Assembly: GCA_948567375.1 (NCBI GenBank) | Contig: OX419759.1 | Location: 47,582,593 to 47,646,592 of the forward strand | Length of the DNA: 64,000 bases | DNA from: Lunularia cruciata | Lineage: Eukaryota > Streptophyta > Marchantiopsida > Lunulariales > Lunulariaceae | Direction: 5' to 3' | Shown here: positions 49,761 through 61,262 of the stretch, piece by piece | How the letters are laid out: every line of letters starts with the position of its first letter | How positions within the stretch are numbered: position 1 is the stretch's first letter | Translations under genes and position numbers: made by a program | Notes under the pieces: generated by a model | The model's input: only the letters and a program-made list of their open reading frames with translations | The model's database searches: none | What the model was told of the DNA's origin: nothing

Positions 49761-50018
49761 CTCTCAAAATCCTCTGCATTTTCCCGAAACTCTCCTCCTC
49801 ATTTCCCGAAATTTGGCAGATCTTTTCACTTTCAATATTTCTCCCTCACTTCCCTATTGTTTCTCTCGAAATCCCCTGCACTTTCCCAAAACTCTCCTCC
49901 TCATTTCCCGAAATTAGGCAGATCTTTTCACTTTTGATATTTCTCCCTCACTTCCCTACTGTTTCTCTCAAAATCCCCTGCACTTTCCCGAAACTCTTCT
50001 CCTCATTTCCCTTGTTCC
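49761..50018. repeat. 102-base minisatellite inside the inserted unit
   Basis: Units start at 49,761, 49,863 and 49,965 (the last partial), each ctctc[ag]aaatcc.ctgca followed by cctcatttcccgaaatt and ggcagatcttttcac. Degenerate relatives extend left to about 49,500. Confidence 0.85.
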
Positions 50019-50371
50019 GAATCTGAACTCTGTTTTCCCCTTCCTTCTCTTTCTTTTCCTTTTCTATTCCCTGTTCTCTCTTTGATCACTCTTCGTCGAT
50101 GACCTTATCTCCCCTGCGTTTCCTTGTTCCTATTCAATCCCTCTATCTCTTTCCTGCTTCCTCCTTCGAAACCTGAACTCTGCTGCTGCTGCTGCAACAC
50201 GCTCTTCCTTTGTTTTCTCGATCGATCGTCCGTCTGTCTCTTGCCCTTCCTTTTTTCCCCTCGATCCTTCCTACCTTATCTCCAATTCCCAAAACCCCTT
50301 TCGAACTGTTCTTGTCCCTCCCCAAAACCCCTCGACTTCCTTGTTTTCTTTTTTTTCCCTTCTTCATTCCT

Positions 50372-50530
50372 CCTTTGCAGAAAAAAACCTTTTTCTGCTC
50401 CTGTCCTTTGCAAAAAACCTTTTCCTGTTCCTGTCCTTTGCAAAACCTTTTTCTGTTCCTGTCCTTTGCAAAAAAACCTTTTCCAGTTCATGTCCTTTGC
50501 AAAACCTTTTTCTGTTCCTTTCACAAAATT
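50372..50530. repeat. About 30-base tandem array inside the inserted unit
   Basis: Five units starting at about 50,372, 50,405, 50,435, 50,463 and 50,493. Each is cctttgcaaaa with a variable A run, then cctttt, then ctgttcctgt or a close variant. Confidence 0.85.
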
Positions 50531-50636
50531 TCCAGCTACCACTCCTTACCAAGCTCATCTGACATTCTTTTTTTTTGAAAACTCTCTGCTGTCCAGTCCT
50601 CATCACTCTCATCTGGCCTTTTCTCGACGACAACGC

Positions 50637-51233
50637 CAAGAATGTGATCCGAAGTCGGCTCAAGACTTTGATTCTTGCAATCACATCTAACCTCCGAATT
50701 GCATGATTTCTCACTACAAATTTGGAGTTCTTCTTTCCTCCTCCCATCTTTCCTGCTTCCTCACTGTCTCTCAGTTTCACTCTCTCAAATTCTCCTCTAC
50801 ACACTAGCGCGTCTTTAACTCTACTTCCCTTCCCATGATCACCTATAGGATGACTTCTCAACGGCAAAGGAAAATTGCTTGACATTGCTTTGTTGTTAGC
50901 CCAATTTTTATAGAGTCGCGCCTTCTTCATCTCTCTTCAATTTGAGTTTCTACCAAGAAATCACACCTCTTGCATGCGCTTGTCACTGTCAATTGTACTT
51001 CACACGTATGGGCCGTCGGGTTTGAACGGTCCCTTCTTGAATTTCTCGCCCCAAAGAAAGGTTGTTACATTGTCTTTGCCTCGGGTTGAGCTCCCTCCAA
51101 TACGAAGACTCCTTACTTTGGGTTGTATGCTGATAGGGCAAATTCGAGTACTTTGCCTTATGACCCGTAGCCACTTTCCCTCAGGTTTCATCCCGAAGAC
51201 TCTTTTCTTTGCCTTCTTTGGCCATACAGGCAC
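50637..51233 (-). pseudogene. Element B gag, N-terminal part
   Basis: A minus-strand frame begins near 51,233 (MPVWPKKAKKRVFGMKPEG), is basic, and continues to a segment with ARIKVLSRLRITF that ends at the inserted unit. The 56.0 kb copy has the matching SRIKVLSRLLITF. Fossil; broken. Confidence 0.55.
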
Positions 51234-51290
51234 AATCCGACTTCTCTATACACTTCTTCTTCTTCATTTTCAAAAAAAACAAAAATGTGG

Positions 51291-52575
51291 GTACCACAAT
51301 GAAGTAAGCCAAAATATGCTCACTATAGATCTCATGTCAAGATCTCAAACTTGGCCATAGTTTTATATAATTTCCACTCTAATTTTCAAATCCCATATTG
51401 AGGGTTTACTCTTGATTCTTGGAAAATTTCTAAAATTTTGGATCACATGCACACATAATCCTCACAACCATCCTAGCAACCATAATTTTTTATCATAATC
51501 ATAATCATAATCTTAGAGAATTGATATTCAATCATGATAGAAGATAGAAATACTCTACTTAGCTTACAATATGATTTTTAATAGAACTTGTTGTATTAGC
51601 TCTCACTCTCCATAAATCTAGAGCAAACCAAATTTTTCACCGCAATTTTTTGTGTGCTTGTCTATCTACTTGTAAAGTTTAATGGCCTAATCTAGCACCA
51701 ATGTCTAGATATGGATTAATTCTTGAGCTAGGTCAACTTGTGATTTCTACAAATCCAAATATATTTAATCCAAGACCTTGAATTCTCCATTTAAGAAATT
51801 GACATGAAACTTTCCCGTAGAGGTGCAAGACCTAACCACAAACGATACTCAAAATTTCCATAAGGTGATTTGAATTACAACTTGAGGAGTGACCAAAATT
51901 TCAAACTTAATCATTAACTCATCCCTAACACCTTACTTCCCAAAAGCTCCCACTTAAATCAGCCAAATCTAATTTGAGGTAGACCCAAAACAAGACTTTT
52001 TTGAACAAAACAAGACTTTTTCAAACAAAACAATAAACACTTTGTTTGCTCTCAAACATCACTAAAGAATCATGAAAATGTGTTACAAGGCTCCCCAAAT
52101 TGTACTATTTGTGCACCTGATTATGAATTCTACCCCCTTTGATTCAATTGATTGTATCTGCTCAAATCACTTGTTTTATTCCTTCAAATTGTAGCCTAGT
52201 ATCTCTTCTTTTCAATTGTGGAATTCTCATTCCAAGTGCTTTCTTGTTTCTCCTTTAGTGCTAAAAACTCCAGATTTCTCTTCTTGGGACCCAATCACTT
52301 ATATTTTTGTCATTAAGTTGGTTTTTCTTTTGCCAAAGGACACCACAACTCAAACTTGAGATCATTGAATGAGATTAATATCTTCTCCATCTATTAGAGC
52401 AAATAAATTGCATACAAATTGTCAAGTCCTAGACCTGCTCATGAGTAAGCACAGGAAGGAAAATTGGACCCAGGCTTTCCATCATCTACTCCATGAATGC
52501 AAGCCCAAATTACAATGCCATCCAACCTGAAGTTCATCACGGTGAAGAATATGAAGCTTGATAAGAAAAGGATTT
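51291..52575 (-). repeat. B-family LTR remnant (candidate 5' LTR of B)
   Basis: Collinear with about 31,595-32,750 of the 3' LTR (blocks atctcaaacttggcc, ctcactctccat, cttacttcccaaaagctcc). The first 590 and last 330 bases of the LTR are missing, so it is truncated at both ends and has no primer site. It is much more diverged from the 3' LTR than the element A pair are from each other. Confidence 0.55.
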
Positions 52576-53073
52576 GAGAGTTGGTGCAATATGGCAAGTA
52601 TCACTTTTGCAATAATTGGTGAGTTTGTTTGAAGAGTTTTTCTCATAGAGATACTAGTCAAGAATGATCAAATATGAAGTAAAGAAACAATTCAATTCTC
52701 ATCGATTGTGCCTCTAGCCTTTTGGGTAGAAAACACACCCAAAAGAGAGTAACAAGCACTTAATTGCATTCTTGTAACAATATACCATCATCCATAAAGT
52801 GGATGATGGTGGTTTGAGAGTTAGTGCAATATGGCAAGTATTACTTTTGAGAGTTGGTGCAATATGGAAAGTATCACTTTTGCAATAATCGGTGAGTTTG
52901 TTTCAAGAGTTTTTTCTCATAGAGATACTAGTCAAGAATGATCAAATATGTAGTAAAAGAAACAATTCAATTCTCATCAATTGTGCCTCTAGCCTTTTGG
53001 GTAGAAACCACACCCAAAAGAGAGTAACAAGCACTTAATTGCAATCTTGTAACAATATACCATCATCCATAAA
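52576..53073. repeat. Direct duplication of about 224 bases
   Basis: Copies 52,576-52,798 and 52,849-53,073 are about 95% identical by eye, separated by a 50-base spacer that holds a third short start. Each contains a perfect 9-base hairpin cttttgggt/acccaaaag (52,719-52,745 and 52,994-53,020). Not coding. Confidence 0.85.
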
Positions 53074-54044
53074 TCAAAATTCTTAAAATCTCTCCAAATT
53101 GATATTGATTGTGATGATTCAATTGCTTTGAAGAAGACACCGCAAAGTGACTTTGCCTCAAAATTGTATTCCACCCCTCCATTGAAGGTACAACTTCTTC
53201 AATTGAAATTGCTTTGCATCAATCTAGTGTTTGTGCTCATAAATGCAAAATAATCCAAACATTACAATTCTCCATGGATTCATCAAGGCATTCCTTTGAT
53301 TGGTATCCAATCAGTATCATACACATAAAATGGAAATTAGAGTTGTAGAATCCAACATCTAATACACTCAAATTTCAATTCTAGCTTCTCCAAACACGCA
53401 TAACCACACACACAAGATTGATACTTAAAATTAAGCTAAAACAATAAGCATTGAGTATTAACGCTTTGCTTTACTCAACTTCAAACATAATACTAAACAA
53501 ACAACATTGTGAATGGCTGCTTCAAATAGACAAAGCACTCAATAGTTAGAGAAATTGCCTAAACTACTTAAGTAACTTCAACTACTTCCTACAAATCTCT
53601 AGATCTGAATTGACACTCTAACACTTCAGATCTCAAATCTGTTACTTCTAATCTGATCCAACTTCTACATCAACTTCAGTGTATCCTCCCAAGTTTCTTC
53701 CAAGCACCTTCTACACATCAAGTTCATCTACTACTTCCACATCTTCATTTTACTTCTGTCATATCTTCAGTTTGAAATTAGACTGAAATCATAATTGTTC
53801 TATCTATATCCTCTCTCTCTATCCTGAATTCTTAAGTAACCTCAAGTTATTCACCCAATGTCACCTACGCTCCTACTTTAACTACTTTACATTAGGTTTC
53901 TTCACTTTTTTAAACTATTGTGAAGCTAATCGCATTTTGATCTAACTAAATCTATTACAAGACAAACATTATCTCCTACTTCAATCATTTTCCTATCTAC
54001 TATATCTCTAAGATGAATTAAAATATTATTCATGTCAATGTCCT
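53074..54044. other. AT-rich stretch without recognised features
   Basis: Nothing coding or repetitive was recognised between the direct duplication and the coiled-coil gag fossil. Confidence 0.3.
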
Positions 54045-56300
54045 TCACCTATGCTTTTGAGCCTCTTGCACCACCAAATTCACCTCATGCAGTCTAGAAT
54101 CCTCCAAGTATACTTTGGCCTTAGTGTTGAACATCACCTTCACTCTCTTAATAGTTTCTTCCACTGATTCTACCTCCTTATTCTTTTTTGAGATCGGCTC
54201 ATTCTGAGTCCTCTCCTCTCTCACCTTCTCGCAAAGCATCATCAACTCCTTTGCATGCTCTGCCTCTAATGTCTTCTTCTCTTTAGTTTTGTGTGCCACT
54301 TGAGCTTCTGAGCGCTTAATCAAATCCCACAACCTTTCTTCTTCATGTTCTATGCTTGCTAATTCTTGTATCCAGGCCTGATCTTTTTTTCCTGCAACTG
54401 ATCTCAATTCCTCCATCACCTACTCACTTATCAATGCTCAAGTCTTGGAGCATATCACCTTGAGTAGAGTATCATCAAATTCTTCCTTCAATTTCTTGAA
54501 TGCCACCTTTTGCTTCTTCAACTCTACTTTTTGGTGTTCCAAATCACCTTTGTACTTCTCAAAATTCTCTTATAGATCTTCCAAACTTTGTTTACAAAAT
54601 CACCACATCAAGACAAAGTACTTTGCCTTCTTCTTCACCTTGGATCAATCATTTCCTCAATTGTAAGACTTCATTGTTCAAATGCTTCACCACCTGAAGC
54701 TCATCCTCACCTCTAGATGATCTTTCATCATTTCCTTCTTCTTCTCTTGCAAATGCCCTTGTAAAAGACAAGCCATATTTGACAAATAATTCACTCCTTT
54801 GAACTCTTCCTCATCCTTGGCTTTGGTAGGTGATGTTTTTGCTGGTGCCTTATCCTAAAGTTTAGATCTCCTTAATTTCAGATTGACCTCCTCCGAGCTT
54901 TCTTCATCTTCTTTGGCTCAACTTGGTCCTACACTCTCAAGTTGAAGATTTCTTCTTGACCTCACTCCCCTCTGGAATACTAGCCTTGGCTCCTCCTCCC
55001 GCTCTTCTAGGATGTCTATTTCATGCAACCCCAGGTACAAGGTATCTCCTCCTTCCATACATTCAATCTCTGCATAGAACTCCTGATCCTCCTCCTCAGC
55101 CACTTCTTCTGCTGACTATTGAACCTCAAGTTCTCCTCCAATGCCTTTGCTTGACTCCTTACTCTTTAGAGTGAGCTCTTCTTCTCCTGAATCCTCATAA
55201 TTGGGCTCTACCTCTACCTCAACTCAACTGCCTATAACAAATCAACCACCACCATCTCATGCCTTAGGTTTAGTCTCCAAATTGTCCTCTTGTTCACTAG
55301 GAACACCATATCCTTGGTTGAATTTGCTTTCTTTACTTTAAAGTGGACACTAATACTATCTTCTCCCATCTAGTTCTAGCAAAGAAGTCATCTCCTTCTT
55401 GAATGTCCACCATGTAATGTCTCTTGTCTTCATCTGCATCTCAACAAAGATCCGGGTGAAATTACAACACCATCTCCTTGGAGCTAAGCAGGTTCAAACT
55501 CAAAGATGTGCTGCAAATAGTACAAAGTAACGGGGTGCCATATCCATTCCCCAATTCTTGATCATTTGCCTTGTCTTGTGAGAAAACACTTCACCCAATT
55601 CACCGTCTCTCTTACAAACATGAGATGAAAGAAAACTATATGTTGCTTTGTCATATATGTGGTTTGCTCTACCTTCATCATGGCCATCAGAGCCCCAATG
55701 ATACTTTGCCTTATTGGGTCTTTTTAAGTGTCAACCTTGTAAACATTCTTCATGCAAGGTGCACCAAAGGTATTCTTCAACTCTTTAGTGTCCTCTACAT
55801 GATCACACTTCTGATTGAAGGTGATTCTTGTCACATCTTCTGCCTCTCTTCCCAACATAAGTCTCCAACCCAACTCTATCCATCAAATAAGGTTTCCTCT
55901 CTTTCCCTCAGCCTGAGGACCATCTATAAAATTATTGGTAGTGATTTTTGCCATGAAACCTAAAAAAATCAAGTTCCAATTTCTAGGCTAGAAATGTGAT
56001 CAAAAGTCGACTCAAGACTTTGATCCTAGACACCATGTCCAATTTTCAAATTGCAAGGTTCTGCACTAAAAGTAAAAAAAAAAATCTATTGCCCTTAGTT
56101 GGCATTGTGTGCTCTCTATCTCTTGGTCTCTTACAAATTAAACCAACAATGCAGCTTGTAATTCTAACTCCCTCAAGACCACTCTTTAAAGGGACAAGAT
56201 ATTTCTTTCAAAGTGCCAAATTCCCTTGACAAAGTCTTAATTTTATACTTCTTTGACTTGTTGTCATTCTCCAATTGAGCCTCAGTTAAAACTCCCCTAT
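54045..56300 (-). mobile_element. Second B-type gag fossil with coiled-coil tail
   Basis: From about 56,250 leftward the minus strand repeats the gag order of element B: a basic N-terminus, the SRIKVLSRL segment, and the region matching 46,775-47,290. It then continues into a long acidic coiled-coil-like stretch ending in a continuous 124-codon frame (54,045-54,419) rich in Glu/Lys. It lacks the 3.2-kb unit found in B. No enzyme part follows. Broken many times. Confidence 0.5.
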
Positions 56301-56844
56301 TTTGCATGATTTATTCTTGCATAATACTTAATATAAGGCAAGAGTTAATTTTATCTTATAGAGCTTGTTGTCCTCTCATAGTGGCTTGAATGTGACATCC
56401 ACCTTGGAAGCTCCCTATAAAAGACCAAGATTGAGGAGAGAAATAGTAGAATAGAAGATCATATTGGGACACTTGAGTATGGGAAACTCCAAATTCTTAG
56501 CATGAGCTTCAACTTTGGTATTTATAAAAAGTATAAAAGGCTCTTGAAAATTTTCTCAAGAAGCTTTCTTGAGCTTCTTTCTTGGAGTAGAAGCCAAGTT
56601 AACCAGGAAGTTTCCTTCTAGAAGTTGCCTACTTGGCTTGCGAGGTAAGCTAGCTAAAAGATTCTAGAAACTTCCTTCTAGAAGCTACTTACTTTGTGTA
56701 AGCTAAGCTAGCCAAAAAGCTTCCCAAGAAGCTTCCTAGATACTTCTGAAATATTCTAGGCTAATTTGACATATTTGTTACTTTATTAGCCCAAACTAAC
56801 TTCATTGTTAAACTCCATATTGTTATATATTATAGTTGGTGACA
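56301..56844. other. LTR-like non-coding stretch with a 60-base repeat
   Basis: Contains ttccttctagaag repeated with a 60-base period (starts about 56,607 and 56,667) and several gaagctt blocks. The minus strand has a TTTATAGGGAG promoter-like site and GGTGGATGTCACA at about 56,391-56,403. It could be the 3' LTR of the adjoining chromovirus, but no partner LTR is in the window. Confidence 0.3.
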
Positions 56845-56859
56845 TCTTCATTGCCATTG

Positions 56860-56980
56860 AAGCTTCAAACTCTTGGATGGAAATTTGTGCATTATGGAGA
56901 TGAGAAAAAGGTTCCCATGTGGTGTCATGAGAGGGATACCCTTTCCAAAGGACCTTGTACTCCATATATTGTCAATGGTC
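56860..56980 (-). pseudogene. Chromodomain remnant of fossil C
   Basis: The minus strand reads EYKVLWKGYPSHDTTWEP and, further on, an EFEAS-like end. This is the chromodomain signature at the C-terminus of chromovirus integrase, a domain known to steer insertion toward heterochromatin. Confidence 0.7.
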
Positions 56981-57212
56981 TCGTTGAATGTAGCAATGTG
57001 TAAGGATACAATCAGCTTTGTATTCCCCATTGACAAGGATGGGAGGAGGAGGAGGAGTAGGATGTTGGACATGAGAGGTTATAAGAAGATGGATTAAAGA
57101 CAAAGGGTTTCAACTTGGAAATATGAAAGATAGGGTGGATGCGCATATGACAAGGCAAGGCAAGTTGATAAGTAATACAATAACTGATTTGTATGACCTC
57201 AAAGCGTCCTAT

Positions 57213-58360
57213 TCAATTAAGAGTAAGTTCACAAACTTGGGTATCAAGTGGGAGGGTTAGGTTACTTAACAAGAGCATGACTTCATCACCAACTTGAAAG
57301 GTGAGATCACAATGATGGTGGTCAACATATTGTTTTTGACAATTTTGGGCAACAATAAGGTGAGATTTGGCTTGTTGGAGGGATTGAAATATGGTGGTCA
57401 AGAGGTTGAAGTACGAGGGACATGAGATGGAGGAGAAGCAAGAAAGGAATTTGGAACAAGTCAATCTTGGCCAAAATTGAGGAAGAAAGGATAAAAGCCA
57501 ATGCTTGCTTGTTTGAAATTATTGTACGCAAACTCCATTGTTGTAAGACATTCATCCCAATTGGTATGGTGAGTGTTGACAAAGATACAAAGTATATCTT
57601 CCAAGGTGCAATTTTCACATTCAATTTTTCCATCAGTTTAAGGATGATAGGCCATGGATAAAGCAAGCTTAGTGCCAAGTATTTGTAAGAACGCTTGCCA
57701 AAACTTTCCAATGAAGTGAGGATCATTGTTAGAGATGAGTACACACGACATCCCATGATGCTTAAAGACATTATCAAAGTAGATCTGCGCTATGTTGGAG
57801 CATCCATGATATCAAAGGTTGGTGGCAAATGGATTTACTTACTAAGCTTGTCCACAAACACCACAATTGTTGTGTGGCCTTGCTTTGTCTTGGGCAAGGA
57901 TGTATTGAGATCAAATCTCACATGTTCCCGTTGAGCAAATGGAATGAGAAATGGTTGAAGGAGTCCACTTTGTTTTTGGTTGTTGGCATTGTTGCATTGG
58001 CAACTCTCACACAATCAAACAAACTCTTGAACATCTTGTGTCATGTTGGGCCTCCAACATTGGAGTTGGAGGGTACCCAAGGTCTTGTCCACATCTATGT
58101 GACCAATGATTGGTAAGTCATGGGCTTCTTGTAGGCACACAAGTCAAAGATCGCCCTTGGCTAGAACATAAATCTAGTTCTCATAGAATAAAATGCATTT
58201 CCTATAGCAGAAGGTGTTGTACTCTTTGTTCCATGCTACAAGATGACCTTGTACTATTTCAAAGAAAGGATCCTGTTGTAGAGCTATCTTAAACTTGATT
58301 TGGACTTTGGAGTCAATTGATACCGTCATAATTGCCATTGTGATGAGAGGAAGAGACTCC
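57213..58360 (-). pseudogene. Fossil C integrase
   Basis: A zinc-binding-type N-terminus with LQEAHDLPIIGHIDVDKT near 58,100 is followed by core-like pieces (57,322-57,777) and the post-core stretch with QNCQKQYVDHHHCDLTFQVG (57,213-57,464). Typical Ty3 order. Broken. Confidence 0.6.
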
Positions 58361-59077
58361 AAATTAGGTCATCATGATAGGGCATCAAGGATGGCATGGA
58401 CCTGACCGGTTTGTACTCAAGTGTGATGTCAAACAATTATTTTTGTTCTTCCCATCGATGATGTCAACTTTCCATGTGTTCCAAGTGTAATGGCTACAAC
58501 AATGGTTTGTGATCAGTTCATATGATCACTTGTTTCCCCAAGAGATAATGCCTCTATACCTTGGTGGCATAAACCATTGCTAGTTATTCTCAATATTGAG
58601 TAGAGTAATTCCTTTTAGTTCTATTTAGTTGACAAAACACAAAAGCAATGGGATGTAATCTATCTTAGGAATTCTTGTTATAACACAACTCCAATTGCCA
58701 AGCTAAGAGCATCAAAATAAATCACACAAGGTAGTTGAGGATCATATGGTTGAAGAATGGGTCTTGAAGACACCATATGTTTCAACTTTTGAAATGCTTT
58801 TTTTTTGTTTGGTGGTCCATTGAAAGCTCAAGTTCTTCCCCAAGAGATCAGTCAATGGTGCGGCCACATGGGTATAATAGTGGATGAATCATTGATAAAA
58901 ACTGGATAATTTATTAAATACTTATACTTCTATAGTATCCTTTGGAATAGGCAAATTATTAATGGCCTTGATTTTCTCCTCTTCCATCTTGATCTCCTCC
59001 AATGAGATCTTGTGATCCAAGAAGGTAACTTCCTTCTGCCAAAAGGCACACTTTGACTTCTTGTAGTAAAACTTTCA

Positions 59078-59425
59078 CTATTGTAGTCTTCTTAGGACTT
59101 GTCGCACATGCTTCACATTTTCTACCTCCATCTTACTATAGATTAAGATATCATCCAAGAACATCATCACATACCAATCTAATAGTCCATCCAACACCCA
59201 ATGCATGTGATGCATGAAGACTACTGGAGCATTAGTGAGCCAAAAAGGTGAAACTCTTGACTTGAAATGCCCATACCTTGTGCAAAAGGTAGTCTTTTGC
59301 ACATCCTCCCTATCAATGGGGATTTGCCAATAGCCACTATGAAGATCTAATTTGGAGAAGTATTGTGCTCTACTCAATTGATCAAGCAAGTCATTAATTT
59401 GAGGCAAAGGATATGCATTCTTCAC
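59078..59425 (-). pseudogene. Fossil C reverse transcriptase core
   Basis: A 115-codon frame with KNAYPLPQINDLLDQL, FSKLDLHSGYWQIPI and the catalytic FLDDILIYSK box, followed by the connection domain. A standard Ty3/gypsy RT. Confidence 0.85.
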
Positions 59426-61262
59426 TATTTGTTTATGGAGCTCACGGTAATCAATATGGAAAAAAAGCCCTCCATCCTTCTTTGGAACAAATAGTACCGG
59501 TGCTCAGCAAGGAGATGTATTATGTCATATGAAATCCTTCTCCAACAACTTTATAAGTGTTTTTTGCAACTCCTCCAACTCCTTTAGTGCGAGCCAGTAG
59601 ATTGGTTTACTCATTGGAGTACACCTTGGCAATAACTCAATCTTGAAGGGCATACCACAATCAGAGGGTAATCCCTTTAGTATTTCATCCAAAAACACAT
59701 CCGCAAACTCCTAAACTATCTAATCAACCATTGCTTGATGATGCTCTCTAGCCTCCTCAAATTCTTCTTGTGCAATTGGCTTGATCCACATTACAAAAAT
59801 ATACTTATCTTCCTCCAAAGCTTGCTTTAAGGCGGTTTCACTGATAAACTTCCCATTTAAGAACTCATCTCCCTTCAAAACTTACCCCATGGTTGCTTTC
59901 TTGATAAACTTTCCATCTTGGGACTCATTTCCCTTCAAGGCTTGCTCTATGGCTACCTGCCCAACAAACTGCCCATCTTGGGATTGACTATTCTTAAGTG
60001 TCTTACTCATAGATGCCAAACAATCTAATTAGAAATTTCTACCTTGGTATTGTACTTGAATTTATCATTATTTCCATTCAAATTGAACCTTATGATGTTC
60101 AAGCCAAGGTAGACCTAGAACAGCATCATAGTGTAGAGGTGTCATAACAAACTTCATACATTCTAAATACTCTTTCCCAATCTTGAAGGTAACAAGATGC
60201 AAGGTACAAAGTGCAGAACCCTTTCTACCATCCGCCATCATCAATCTACTTTAAATTAGTGGCTTGATAGGAATTCATAATTCCTTTGCTAATTGCATAA
60301 ACAAACAATTCTTTGAACTTCTAGAATCAACAAAAATCCTACATCCCAATCAGATATCATACCTTGCAAGTGAAGCAAACTTGCATATGTCTTTTGAATC
60401 CCATTAGAACCAATCAAGTTCCTAGTAGGCGGCTCTAAATCTCCTATTGGGATTCCTTATTTTCTTGATCATTTTACTCCACAACCTCCATTTGGGTGAT
60501 TAGTTTAGATCTCCATTCTTGAGTGGACATTAAGCAATGTGATGTCCACTCTGGTGATACTAAAGCAATTTCTAGCTTGCCACAATCTTTCCTAATCTGC
60601 TATACCAAGTGGTCTCCGTTGGATAGCATCAATCTTGATTGGTATTGGCTCATCCATATGTGTGTAATGTGATGGTTTGTTTTGTGAAGGTTGAGGTCAG
60701 GACCGTGTTGTCAAAACCAGGAAATCAAAGTGCTCTACTAGTTACATGGCTTCTTCCAAGTATTTTGGCTCTTGCATAGTCACTTCTAATTTGGGTTGTG
60801 ACTTCAAGCCCCTCATTGATTCATCCACAACTTCACCATCCGTTATATATCTAGTATTTTCATATTGGTGTTTTTGGAATTGCATGATGTAACTTCTTAT
60901 AGGACAAATCTGCTTGTCTTGTTTAATTTGTGTGGCATTTACCGCTTGGAATCATCCAATTATTGCACTCTTGAATTTTTCCCATGTGAAGATTGATGCA
61001 AAAAGTTGCTCTTCAACTTGCTCCACTAAGAATCACCACCATACCTTTGCTACTCCGTCCAATTGGCTTGAAGCTAGGAGAATTTATTTTGTTCATCTTG
61101 AAGATTTGTAACCTCAAAATAATGTTCAAAGTCAAATAGGAAATTCTCCATAGTGCTTGGAAGATTCTTGCCATCAAATACCTTGGGTTTTGGAAATTGG
61201 AATAGTTTGTCTCCTTCTTGAACTGGTACTCTCTATAGTGCTCTTGTCATCAATGATCTTGT

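Larger units (their letters stand above)
47462..50632. mobile_element. 3,171-base TG...CA unit inserted in element B gag (solo LTR or non-coding element)
   Basis: Opens TGTCATGG and closes CGACGACA, with inverted TGTC/GACA tips. The bases acgc flank it on both sides (47,458-47,461 and 50,633-50,636). The uninterrupted gag copy near 55.97-56.0 kb runs straight across the equivalent point, so the insertion is well supported. Inside are no convincing genes. From about 48,000 the plus strand is strongly pyrimidine-rich, with two tandem arrays. A solo LTR of a large-LTR family, or a non-autonomous element, fits best; orientation is unknown. Confidence 0.65.
31001..52575 (-). mobile_element. Old Ty3-type LTR retrotransposon B, nested host of two insertions
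   Basis: Minus-strand order from the right: LTR remnant (51,291-52,575), gag N-terminus (about 51,233), the 47,462-50,632 insertion inside gag, the rest of gag with a zinc knuckle (to about 45,500), protease, RT up to 43,100, element A (43,099-35,284), RNase H and integrase (35,283-33,294), polypurine tract and 3' LTR (33,079-31,001). Coding similarity stops at each insertion edge and resumes on the far side, which shows that A and the 3.2-kb unit are younger. The element is broken, with several dozen breaks, and is old judging from LTR divergence. The lineage within Ty3 is not assigned. Confidence 0.7.
56845..61262 (-). mobile_element. Chromovirus (Ty3/gypsy with chromodomain) fossil C
   Basis: In minus-strand order: gag start (about 61,080-61,250, with KLFQFPKPKVFDGKN), a protease trace with AVLGLPWLEHH (about 60,100-60,140), RT (59,078-59,425), RNase H (about 58,400-59,050), integrase (about 57,320-58,360), the post-integrase QVGDEVMLL segment (57,213-57,464) and a chromodomain (about 56,860-56,980). 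No LTR pair was found. At 61,262 it stops exactly where a B-family LTR begins. Broken, several dozen breaks. Confidence 0.75.

Noticed and set aside
50372-50530. CRISPR-like regular array
   Set aside because: No unique spacers; units are continuous and degenerate, so it is a minisatellite in plant DNA.
50124-50930. Two 188-codon frames on opposite strands
   Set aside because: Both arise from low-complexity pyrimidine-rich sequence and the 30-base array; they cross the edge of the inserted unit.
55571-55963. 130-codon plus-strand frame
   Set aside because: Antisense shadow of the second B-type gag; the matching frame at 47,039-47,335 is likewise antisense to gag.
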